Shown here: in pieces, positions 50,693 to 58,664 of the stretch
How the letters are laid out: each line of letters begins with the position of its first letter
Position numbering within the stretch: position 1 is the stretch's first letter
From: Symbiodinium natans
Lineage: Eukaryota; Sar; Dinophyceae; Suessiales; Symbiodiniaceae
DNA: 64,000 bases
NCBI GenBank assembly: GCA_905221605.1
Contig: CAJNDS010002393.1
Coordinates: forward strand, 364,501 to 428,500
Direction of reading: 5' to 3'
Position numbers and translations under genes: made by a program
Notes under the pieces: generated by a model
What the model was told of the DNA's origin: nothing
The model's database searches: none
The model's input: only the letters and a program-made list of their open reading frames with translations

Positions 50693-50837
50693 CAATATAG
50701 GGGTCGGCATAACTACCATTAATCTTCCTTTATGGTCCCTAGACAAGTAAACTATACTACCCCGCCAAAACCCTCTTCCATTCATTTAGGGTTTAGGGTT
50801 TAGGGTTTAGGGTTCAGGGTTCAAGGCCCCTATATTG
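50693..50837. mobile_element. MITE-like family C copy 2 with a telomeric insert near its right end
   Basis: Perfect 11-bp terminal inverted repeats: CAATATAGGGG (50693-50703) and CCCCTATATTG (50827-50837). A TTTAGGG block (about 50785-50822) sits just inside the right end, a different place from copy 1. Confidence 0.85.
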
Positions 50838-50925
50838 CAAGCCTGGCCCGGTGCGTTGGTGTCGAGAACTCGCACCACAGGCTTTCGGGACTTGGCCCCC
50901 ATCTTGACAGCACCGCGAGGATGGA
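50838..50925 (-). CDS. Probable upstream exon of the same minus-strand gene
   Basis: The minus strand reads VKMGAKSRKPVVRVLDTNAP and GQA up to the family-C element. It is highly ordered and GC-rich. The exact junction to the 50492-50690 exon is unclear: a GC donor at the edge of the element would be needed. Confidence 0.45.
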
Positions 50926-51120
50926 GATCAAAAAGGGGTTCGGGGTTTAGGGTTAGCTTAGGGTTTAGGGTTTAGGGCTTAGGTTTAGGGATTGCGCGTA
51001 GCCTCCTTCTGCTTGGCTGGGCATCCCCCCTCGCATGAATGCGCAGCATACTGCATGTTCTGACAGGGCCCAAGCAGAGCCATGAATGGGTCCAGTCTGT
51101 CCAGGTAACAACAAGCTGCC

Positions 51121-52958
51121 ATGACTCCCCCAGTACCTCTTCAGTTCGCTTGGTTTCTCCTTGCTCTTCTGGTGTATGCAAGCGCCCGGAAGCAGAAGAG
51201 GGTTCTGAACTTTATCCGGCGGGGTGGATTTCTTGCTGAGGCTTTTTCGCAGCCTTACATTCTCATCTACGTCTTCCTTGCGTGGGTATGTTTCACTACT
51301 GACTGGGTCTACAGCTTCTCTGACTTCATGGACTTTACTTCGTACTTGTTTGAACAAGATCGCCCTCACGCTCCCGGCTTCTGCCAGGCGATGAGGGAGA
51401 AGATTTGCCATGCAGAAGCGTGCGCGGGTGGGATCTGTGGGTCTCAGGAGCTCGAGGACTGCATCTTGGTAGCCCAAAAGTACCCTTTTGCCCCTTTTTT
51501 TGTGGTTCAAGGTTCCCGTTTAAAGTAGCCAACCCCAAAAAAGGGTACTATTATTATTATGATATGGTTACTGATACTGGGCTACCAAGGCATCCGCCGC
51601 TACCCAAAGCCATGCATGCTTTTGAGCATCCCGCATTGGCTCCAGACGCTTGTCTTCCTTTCGCCGCCCTGTGTCTTGAACGCCCCTAGTGGCACCCGTT
51701 TGCCCATTTTTATGGTTCAAGGTTCCCTTGTAAAGTATCCAACCCCAAGAAAAGGTACCCTTCCTTTAAAATGGCTACCCTTATGCACTAACAAGAAAAG
51801 GTACCCTTCCGTTAATATGGCTACCCTTATGAACGAATAGGGTTTCTGGGCTACCAAGGTGTAATCTTGGCAGTGGTCATCAGCGCTGTGCACACCTGGA
51901 GACACGCAAGGTATGGGAGGCCATGGTGCGATCAGGACTTGGAGAGCCTCTTGGAAACCCAAGGGTACCCTTTGCCATTTTTTGGGGGGGAAGGGTTATG
52001 GGTTCCCTTAGTAAAGTAACCAACCCAAAAACCGGCGCCCTTATGTAGAATATGGTTACTGGGCTACCAAGGCTTGCATGCACATGCGATAGAGGTGATC
52101 CTCCTGCCCGCTGTGTACGGAATCTTCTCCTTGATTTCTGTTGCGGATCAGGTTTCGCTGCTGGAAGGTCGGACAGATACACGGGTTTGGAAGGCCGATG
52201 CTCCCTGCGATGCTGAAATGCAGCTGCACGGCAAGCTACAAATCTCTGACACGTGCTGGAGTGAATTCATCGACCGGTCTGTTCGCTGGTGTAACTTGAA
52301 CTTCATAGTGGCCGACCTGTACGAGGCCCGCGCTCTGTACTGCTTCAGTTGGGCATGCATGGAGTATATTGATCTGCAGCGCACGAAACGGGGCCTTTTG
52401 TCAAGCTCCTGTCCGACATGCCACTCCGCGGTTTCGAACATGCTGCTGACGCCGTTGAAGGAGATGACCCTGCTGGGGGTGCAGCTGTTCAACGTGACAA
52501 ACCTTGCCCGGGCAATCTTCGCGCTGGTTGCGGAGCAGCTGCGATATGCCTGGATCTCTGCCTTCACATGGCTGTCCTACAAGGCCTTGCAGCTCGGAGA
52601 TGTGGATGCCATGCTCACAGGCTTCAACCTCTGTGTGAGCAGCATCGCCATCTGGAACCTTATCATCTTTGAGCACTACTTAAACAACCTGCTTCAGGGC
52701 TTCAGCCCCAAGCTGAAGTTCTGGAGTGCCAAGATCATCGTCTCCTTAGCCTTCATTCAGGGCCTCGCTGTGAACGTGGCGGGGAATTTGCTGCCCTTGG
52801 ACGACTACTACCAGCAGCACCAGCGTTCGCTGGTCTATGCCGCACTCATCTGCATCGAGATGCTTCCGGTTGCGCTGCTTCAGTATGCGGCCTGGACGCC
52901 GTCCAAGATTGAGAGCATCATCCGCAAAGGCTGCCCTGGGAGCGATGCGGACACCTAG
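51121..52958 (+). CDS. TMEM184/OST-alpha-like (DUF300) membrane protein, four exons
   Basis: Exons as I read them are 51121-51460, 51590-51688, 51859-51945 and 52072-52958 (TAG). All three junctions are phase 1. Each intron (129, 170 and 126 bp) is a family-E transposon-like element. Splicing gives about 470 residues with many hydrophobic helices. Hallmarks of the organic-solute-transporter-alpha/TMEM184 family are DLYEARALYCFSWACMEY (about 52314-52367), SAKIIVSLAFIQG (about 52726) and ALICIEMLPVALLQYAAW (about 52843). The family has about seven transmembrane segments and sits in plasma or endosomal membranes. The transported substrate here is unknown. A Cys-rich insert (CQAMREKICHAEACAGGICG) lies before intron 1. 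The start is uncertain: ATG 51121 is the first in frame, but an upstream exon is possible. Confidence 0.75.
51461..51589. mobile_element. Family-E introner 1 in the TMEM184-like gene
   Basis: One target copy GCATC (51461-51465) is followed by TTGGTAGCCCA...TGGGCTACCAAG and a second GCATC (51590-51594). Removing 51461-51589 keeps frame (GAC T|GC ATC CGC). The intron would be GC...AG with the donor supplied by the duplicated target site. Confidence 0.85.
51689..51858. mobile_element. Family-E introner 2 in the TMEM184-like gene
   Basis: GT...AG. The right end is TGGGCTACCAAG. The left inverted repeat is degraded (GTGGCACCCGTTTGCCC). A GTG direct repeat flanks it (51689-51691 and 51859-51861). 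An internal segment GAAAAGGTACCCTTCC..AATATGGCTACCCTTATG is duplicated, which makes this copy longer. Confidence 0.78.
51946..52071. mobile_element. Family-E introner 3 in the TMEM184-like gene
   Basis: It reads GCCTCTTGGAAACCCAAGGG...TGGGCTACCAAG. The left repeat has two changes and the right is perfect. Removing 51946-52071 joins GAG A to GC TTG CAT in frame. The flanking duplication is weak (GCCTC versus GCTTG). Confidence 0.75.
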
Positions 52959-53138
52959 GCCCATCGAAGCAGTACCTATTTAACCTATTTCATACCTAGT
53001 TGCTACGAGTTGCTTGAAACCCCCCAAAAAATGAAGAATGTTCTTCCTTTTTTAACGGGCTTTCGGGGTTCTTAAGCAAATAGTAGGTTGGGGGCTGCCA
53101 TTCGGTCAGGGTTCGCCTCCTGTGCCGAATCCGCTCAG

Positions 53139-53267
53139 GAGTCGAAGAAGCTGGAGTTCTCCATCGCAAGTGGACAGCAGCGAATGCAGATCACCATCGA
53201 GCAGGCCACAGACCAGGGCGTTGACTTCTGGCACAGCGCGTCGGTGACGATGCTGAGCAGCGCTTAG
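53139..53267 (+). CDS. Probable 3'-terminal exon (unknown gene)
   Basis: After CCGCTCAG it reads ESKKLEFSIASGQQRMQITI and on to HSASVTMLSSA and TAG at 53265-53267. It is strongly protein-like, with strand-type alternation. It lies 180 bp after the TMEM184-like stop, in the same orientation. No family is recognised. Confidence 0.5.
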   Translation, partial: ESKKLEFSIASGQQRMQITIEQATDQGVDFWHSASVTMLSSA

Positions 53268-53344
53268 GCACTCGAGAGGCTATAGCTTCACAAACGTAGG
53301 CTGGAGAATGGTTGCGGAAGAGTATGCGCCCTCTCTGAATTTGT

Positions 53345-53411
53345 ATGGGTACTTCCCAAACAGGGTGACCCCGCTCCAAAAAAAGGGCCATACCTTTTGG
53401 GAAACTCCCAT
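53345..53411. mobile_element. Short inverted-repeat element (family G)
   Basis: ATGGGTACTTCCCAAA (53345-53360) and TTTGGGAAACTCCCAT (53396-53411) are 13 of 16 complementary. The 67-bp element lies inside an otherwise open, protein-like stretch (53280-53545), so it may be another tiny intron. Confidence 0.5.
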
Positions 53412-53544
53412 GTGGAGCCTGACCTTCAGAATAGGAGTGGGCAGCCGAAGGCCTGCTGAGTTGTCCGTGTGGTTGCTCACGGACATGCTACATGGCCTAG
53501 GCCAGAACCTTGACATGGCAGGCTGGCCAAAAGAAGAGAATAGG

Positions 53545-53890
53545 GTTTAGGGTTTAGGGTTTAGGGTGAGAGCCCCCGGTTGCCGAAACAAAATTGGGGG
53601 GATGCTTGAGAGGTTTTTCTTCAGAGTATAGAAACACCAGTTGCCAGCCAGCCACTCTCCTGCCATCACTTTCAGTGCAAACGTCACCGCATCGGCTCTT
53701 TCAGGCTTACCTGCCCCTTAAATCCTGTTTCCCTAAACCCTAAACCCTAAACCCTAAACGCTAAACGGCCTTAAACCCAAACCCTCATAGTCAGGTTTAC
53801 CCCCCGGGTGTAGAAAGCCAAAAGAGTTTAGGGTTTAGGGTTTAGGGTTTAGGGTTTAACCCTAACACTGCACAACCCTAACCCCGAAAC
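53545..53890. repeat. Alternating telomeric blocks with a head-to-head junction
   Basis: TTTAGGG lies at 53545-53570, CCCTAAA at about 53732-53760 and TTTAGGG at about 53825-53856. The last runs directly into TTTAACCCTAAC. The order G-strand then C-strand is that of a telomere-telomere fusion. Confidence 0.8.
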
Positions 53891-54004
53891 AGGGGTAAGA
53901 CTAGAGAACTCAGCCCTCCAAGCCTGTGTTTTTGCACGTGGGCTTGCCCCTTCTAAGCGGGCTGTGCTGCCATGGTGTTGAGGTCAGCATCTCAGCGCAA
54001 GAGA

Positions 54005-54042
54005 TAAGGACCACTAGTATAAGGAGGAACATCCCAATCTGT
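54005..54042. mobile_element. Right end of family-A MITE (truncated copy)
   Basis: AGGACCACTAGTATAAGGAG then GAACATCCCAA matches the right end of the complete copies. No left end is found. Confidence 0.6.
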
Positions 54043-54188
54043 GGGTCCTCCCCAAATACCCTGACACAACCCCCCTAGAAAATAGATATCAGTCTAGGGC
54101 CCCCCAAACACCACCCCCATGTAGGGCTTGGCAGGGTTCCTAAACCCTGAACCCTAAACCCTAAACCCCAAAACCCTAGAGAGACCAG

Positions 54189-54291
54189 GCTCGAAGCTGC
54201 TCTGGCGGAGCAGGACGAAACGCTGCAGGCCTTGGAGCTGGGGAGCTCGGCAGACAGCAGCAGCAGGGCAGGAGAGAGTTCTCTGAATTAG
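54189..54291 (+). CDS. Exon-like coiled-coil segment
   Basis: After GACCAG it reads LEAALAEQDETLQALELGSS, then a Ser-rich tail to TAG. The heptad pattern suggests a coiled coil. CCCTAAA lies on the left and TTTAGGG (from about 54312) on the right. Confidence 0.4.
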
Positions 54292-54905
54292 GGGCCCTTT
54301 TCGGGGTCCTATTAGGGTTTAGGGTTTAGGGTTTAGGGTTCAAGGATTTCCCAAAATAGGAGTACCCCGTTTATACCCCAAATGGAATAGAAGCCCCTGA
54401 AAGGGAGCCCCCCAAAAAGGTGGGTTTGGAAACATGGGGCTTGGCAGGGTTTAGGGTCCTTTTGAATGCAAAGGATGCTGGGTGGCTCATATGATATCAC
54501 AATAAATGACAAATGACTGGCTTGCCCCCCCCCCCCCCCCCCCCAAGGCTGGGTCAGCGGGTGCAGTCCTTGCTGACGCACATGCCAGATGAAGAGACCC
54601 GCGCGAGCCTGAGCCATGTGTTTTCAGTGGCTTCTATGATATCTCTATATTATATATTCTTGGAGGGAACAAGACCTAAACCTTAGCCTCCAACCCCCCT
54701 AAACCCTACACCCAAAACCCTAAACCCTAAACCCTGACGTGATTATCTAGGCTCCTGTCTTAGCCAGACGAGATCTGCCTGCTCTGTGAGGTTTTCCCGA
54801 GAGCGAGGACTCCGCGGATTCGCGGCAGAGGTTTGAAGTTTGCTTCTGAGTAATTCGGTTCAGTTATATATATATATATGTGTGTATATATACATTAGGT
54901 TTAGT

Positions 54906-54936
<31 letters not shown>

Positions 54937-55439
54937 GTATATATCTTTACGGTTTAGGCCTAGTTTAGGGTTTAGGGCTTAGGGCTTATAGGGAAATAGG
55001 GAACTAGGTCTAGGTCATAGAACTCTGCAGGGTGCTTACTTCCCTACCCTATCAAAACCCCTACTGTTTAGGGGCCGGACTCGCATGCCCATGCAGGAAT
55101 GCAGCGATCTTCGAGCCCTGCTGCTCAGTGAGTTGCCGCTGTTTGGGGTTTTGGGTTTAGGGTTTAAGGGTTAAGGGTTTAGGGTTTTGGGTTTAGGGTT
55201 TCTGCATGCGTGGTTGCATGCCACCACGCTTGTTGCGGCTTCAAAATTTCCCAGATAAGCCCGTTCCCAATCCGAAAGCACTAAAACCAAAGCCTACACT
55301 GAACCCTAAACCCCTAAACCCCTTAAAAGGCCAAAGTCCTGGAACCCTAACCCCGAAACTTGAAGCCCCCCAGAAGGCCCCCCAAACCCCCAAACCCCCT
55401 AAATTCCCTTCGACCTCGCGAGGCCCCTAAGCCCCACAG
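54292..55439. other. Spacer with microsatellites
   Basis: TTTAGGG lies at about 54312-54342. AATAGGAGTACCCC at 54353 is a family-F left end without its partner. Poly-C lies at about 54527-54545. Paired (TA)n tracts with hairpin potential lie at about 54866-54942. Degenerate TTTAGGG lies at about 55145-55200 and CCCTAAA at about 55300-55400. Confidence 0.65.
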
Positions 55440-55491
55440 CAAGCCTCGCCCTGAGGCAGAGCTACTTTGGCTGAAGAAGCAGACTGGCGAG
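55440..55491 (+). CDS. Exon-like segment
   Basis: After CCACAG it reads KPRPEAELLWLKKQTGE and ends GAG before GTGGGGG. Function unknown. Confidence 0.4.
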
Positions 55492-55732
55492 GTGGGGGTT
55501 TCTTCGTCGCTTTAGGGTTTGTGTAGGGTGTATAGGGTTTAGGGTTCAGGGTGTAGGGGGTGAAGGGCTTGGGTTTTTGTAGGGTATGCTGTTTGCTTTT
55601 TGTTTAGTTTTTTTTTGTTTGGGGGGGGGGGAGGTTTAGGGCTTGGTACAGGGTTTTGTCGGGCTTCGGATGTCTCGGGCTTGATTGTTGTGAGGTCGCC
55701 AGGTGCAAGCTGTACATAGTAAAGGGTTTAGC

Positions 55733-55818
55733 TTGGGATGTTCCCCCTGATACTAGGGGGGGGGGGGGGTACTAGAATCCCTATCAAGGACTGTTCGGAA
55801 AACGGGGAAACATCCCAA
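55733..55818. mobile_element. MITE-like family A copy 2
   Basis: It starts TTGGGATGTTCCCC and ends GGGGAAACATCCCAA, near-perfect inverted ends. Its interior has a poly-G run and the family motif GTACTAGAATCCCTATCAAG. Confidence 0.8.
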
Positions 55819-55847
55819 GGGGTAGTCGCCGCTGCCTGCTCAGACAG

Positions 55848-55930
55848 GTCCTCCAAGAGATCACCAACATGAAGCTGGATATCCGGCGGAAAGATGCGAC
55901 AATTCTTGAGGCGCCACTGAGATGCTGTTG
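55848..55930 (+). CDS. Exon-like segment
   Basis: After CAGACAG it reads VLQEITNMKLDIRRKDATIL and EAPLRC. Helical, charged, protein-like; the 3' edge is uncertain. Confidence 0.45.
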
Positions 55931-55965
55931 TTAATTGTGGGGTTGCGGCTTTCAGGTACTACAGG

Positions 55966-56075
55966 TTGGGATGTTCCCCGCCTTATACTTTTCGGACTAA
56001 GCTACTCGTGTCTAAGGGGATGATAATGGGGTGCTACTATATTAAGGACTGCTAGTATAAGGGTGAACATGCCAA
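55966..56075. mobile_element. MITE-like family A copy 3
   Basis: TTGGGATGTTCCCC...GTATAAGGGTGAACATGCCAA. The flanks ACTACAGG (55958-55965) and AATATAGG (56076-56083) match at 6 of 8, a possible decayed 8-bp duplication. CAG|GT falls exactly at its left edge. Confidence 0.75.
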
Positions 56076-56076
56076 A

Positions 56077-56178
56077 ATATAGGGGTCGGAAAAATTTCCA
56101 ATGATATTATGATGGTCCCTATATACTTATACTACGAGAACCCCCAAAACGCTGTTCTAGTCTTTTTGGCCCCTATAT
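56077..56178. mobile_element. MITE-like family C copy 3 (no telomeric insert)
   Basis: ATATAGGGG (56077-56085) and CCCCTATAT (56170-56178) are perfect inverted ends. The interior ATGATGGTCCCTATA and CCCCCAAAACGC align with copies 1 and 2. It abuts family A copy 3. Confidence 0.82.
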
Positions 56179-56856
56179 CAGCTGAATATCACTGGGGCCC
56201 TGAGCCCCACTTGATGGATCCCAAATCCCAGGCCATTCCCGCCCCCAACAAACAATGGTGACAGCAACAAATGCATAAGAATGGTGCCTCCCAAACGAGC
56301 AGTGCCGCACGCATCTCCGGACCCAGTTACATGCCTGGGCGTTTGCAACCAAAGGACTTCATTGGCGTTGACTCGCGGCATCAGCGGATGGTTATCAAAT
56401 CATAACGGGCCTAGTCCTAAACCCTAAACGCGAAACCCTAAACCCCAAACCTTATGACGAATACGATTAAACCCGAACACCTGAGAAGCCCCCCAATCCC
56501 AAAGCCCTGAACTCTGCAGTTGGGTCGACAAGCGGGCGCCCTCAAGCCCTCGTCTCAGTTGTCTTTTTGGTAGGGTTTAGGGTTTAGGATGTATAGGATT
56601 TCGGGCCTATAGGGTTTATAGGGTTGAGGTTAACAGTATAGGATCAGAGGAGTTTAGGGCTCACAGCGGACAAGTCTGGTTTCGGGCCTCGGGCTTATGG
56701 GGCTTATAAGGCTGCTTATAAGGCTTAAAGGGCTTATAGGTCTCTTGGGTCTCTTAGGGCTTAGGGCTCAGGGCGTTTAGGTTTGGGGTTTAGAGGTTTA
56801 GGGTTTTAGGGGTTTGAGGGTTTGGTCGGGTCACCAGTCCATGGTCGCCACTTGAG
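56179..56856. other. Spacer, no supported gene
   Basis: Degenerate CCCTAAA lies at about 56412-56455 and degenerate TTTAGGG/CTTATAGGG from about 56572 to 56825. Confidence 0.6.
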
Positions 56857-57107
56857 GTCCGCCAACGCCTGGCGTTCGGTCCGGCGGGCTTCCATCGTAG
56901 ATGGCGAGGTCCGGCTCAAACTTATTCAAGATCCCCTGGTTCGGGGGAATGAGGCAATTAGGGCCCTGTATATACCCTTTGAGGGATTACATAGGGTACC
57001 TCAATCCCTCATTCCCTACTAAGAGCCGGCCAGAAGAGTTTCGTTCCAGAAGGGCTGGGAAATGCTGGAGAAGTCATGACCTGCATAAAGCTGCTGCTGA
57101 TGTGTAG
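56857..57107 (+). CDS. Two-exon gene end split by a family-D element
   Basis: Exon 56857-56938 reads SANAWRSVRRASIVDGEVRL and KLIQDPL after CTTGAG. The 85-bp element 56939-57023 is then a GT...AG phase-0 intron. Exon 57024-57107 continues SRPEEFRSRRAGKCWRSHDL and KAAADV to TAG. The other reading of the second exon (AGQKSFVPEGLGN) is also open, so the phase is not certain. Function unknown. Confidence 0.45.
56939..57023. mobile_element. MITE-like family D copy 2 (candidate intron)
   Basis: GTTCGGGGGAATGAGG...CCTCATTCCCTACTAAG. It shares the core AATTAGGGCCC and TATACCCTTTGAGGGATT with copy 1. Inverted ends GGGAATGAGG/CCTCATTCCC are partly preserved. Confidence 0.75.
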
Positions 57108-57307
57108 ATGCATGGTGCATGCTTGGGGTGCTTGTCCAGAGGCTTTGTGCTGCTGCATTAGAGAGAAAAACTCGCCGACATAAACCTGCGAGCAAAGAAG
57201 CTGTGTGTTACGAGGCAAGCAGATCGAAGAGCAAGTGCTTCAAAGATGCGCCAAGGCAGGTGGTTCGCGTCTGCTGCAGCATGTGCCAGCACATTATCTT
57301 GTCCACC

Positions 57308-57560
57308 TAAACGCTAAACCCTAGACCCTAAACCCTAAACCCTAAACCTTAAACCAACTTCCCTGCCCCAGGACACAGCCCGGGCAACCTCTGAGAAACG
57401 GCGGGGGATCTTGGGGAATTGGCCGTGTTCTTCTCTGCTGGTACAGATCACGACCTCTTCATGCATCACGTTTAGGGTTTAGAAGGTTCAGAAGGTTTAG
57501 AAGGTTTAGAAGGTTTAGGGTGCTTTGTTTAGAAGGTTTAGGGTCTAGGGTCTCACATCA
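57308..57560. repeat. CCCTAAA block, short island, AAGGTTTAG variant block
   Basis: CCCTAAA lies at about 57308-57352. A GC-rich island follows to about 57470. Then come several AGAAGGTTTAG units and TTTAGGG to about 57560. Confidence 0.8.
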
Positions 57561-57627
57561 TGAGGTGGATTGCCCATACAGTGCAACGTGTCGTGCCATC
57601 CCAAGAGTTGCCCTTCGTGTATATTCC

Positions 57628-57731
57628 TTGGGATGTTGCCCCCTTATACTGACAGTCCTTAATTTGGATTACAATCGGGGGTACTATAATCCCTACTAGG
57701 GACTGTTAGTATAAGGGGGGGAACATCCCAA
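57628..57731. mobile_element. MITE-like family A copy 4 with 8-bp target duplication
   Basis: TTGGGATGTTGCCCCCTTAT...ATAAGGGGGGGAACATCCCAA, inverted over more than 30 bp (also ACTGACAGTCCTTA versus TAGGGACTGTTAGT). It is flanked by a perfect 8-bp direct repeat TATATTCC (57620-57627 and 57732-57739). An 8-bp duplication is the hAT superfamily signature. Confidence 0.9.
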
Positions 57732-57739
57732 TATATTCC

Positions 57740-58420
57740 ATTGTAGCAACTTGGACCTGTGCACGACCGATCTATGCGCCTCAGGCAGCGATCCGCTCCG
57801 AAGCTGCGTAGCACGAGGCCAGGCAGTATGAAGGACTACTGAAGATTGTTTTGGGAGATGCCTCCCCTAGATGTAGTCATCACTTGGGAAAACAAACAGT
57901 TTCCCCACATTTTGTAGCTGCACGCAAAGTCAGGCTTTTCTGGTCCAAGTTCCGCTGCAATGTGTCGCCGGCAGGAGTGGAACGTCGATGCTGTCAAGAC
58001 GCATCCTCAGCTGACGATTCATGCCAAAAAAACGGTCCGAGCTTGGAACGACTCGTCTTTGGTGCTGTGGACAAGGCAGAAGAGCACCTCCGGTGCTCAG
58101 GACGCAGCTGCTTAGGGTTCGGGTTTTAGGGTTTGGGGTTTGGGGTTTGGGGTTTAGGGTACGTGCTGTCTCAGGGCACACCTGGGACGCCACAAGGACC
58201 CACGCCACGCTGTTGAGAACGAGGGCCGCGTCCGTGGACACTTGCACGGCGGCCGGGCTCCATGGGAAGGTTTAGGGTTTAGGATTTAGCAGTACTATTT
58301 AGGGCTTAGGATTTAGGGTTTAAGGTTTAGGGCAATGTCACGACTGAGAGGATTCTCTTTCTGCTCGTGACATCACAGAGAAGGCTCTCGCTTGTAGTGA
58401 GTCCTTGAATCGCTTTTCAG
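57740..58420. other. Spacer with telomeric variants
   Basis: TTTGGGG/TTTAGGG lies at about 58110-58165 and TTTAGGG variants at about 58268-58330. The frame at 57851-58129 shows no recognised domain. Confidence 0.55.
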
Positions 58421-58664
58421 GCCTTCTATGACGGCAAGGGTCAAGTCCTCAGCGAATTTGCGCGCTTCCGAAAATAGGAGTACCCTTTCTGGGTGGTTCC
58501 TATCATCCAGACTCTACTATATTTGGGTTATGTTGGGGTACTCCTATTGTGAGACAATGCCGAATTTTCCACAGCGTCAACCGGGGCCATCACTGGACAG
58601 ACAGGATCTCCTGGCCGTGCAGCGACGCGACCGGAGCCAGAACAGCGAGAGGCAAGCCATGTGA
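58421..58664 (+). CDS. Two exon-like segments around a family-F element
   Basis: 58421-58469 (after CTTTTCAG) reads AFYDGKGQVLSEFARF. 58575-58664 (after TTCCACAG) reads RQPGPSLDRQDLLAVQRRDR and SQNSERQAM to TGA. The element 58473-58548 lies between them, so it belongs to the intron. The donor is unclear (GA at 58470 is one option), and the phase is ambiguous because all frames of the second segment are open. Function unknown. Confidence 0.4.
58473..58548. mobile_element. MITE-like family F element (76 bp)
   Basis: Perfect 13-bp terminal inverted repeats AATAGGAGTACCC (58473-58485) and GGGTACTCCTATT (58536-58548). A lone left end occurs at 54353. Confidence 0.85.

Noticed and set aside
51975-52000. 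Possible relict of the dinoflagellate spliced leader (GCCATTTT)
   Set aside because: Only eight bases match and the following sequence is poly-G. No fuller leader relic was found upstream of any gene.
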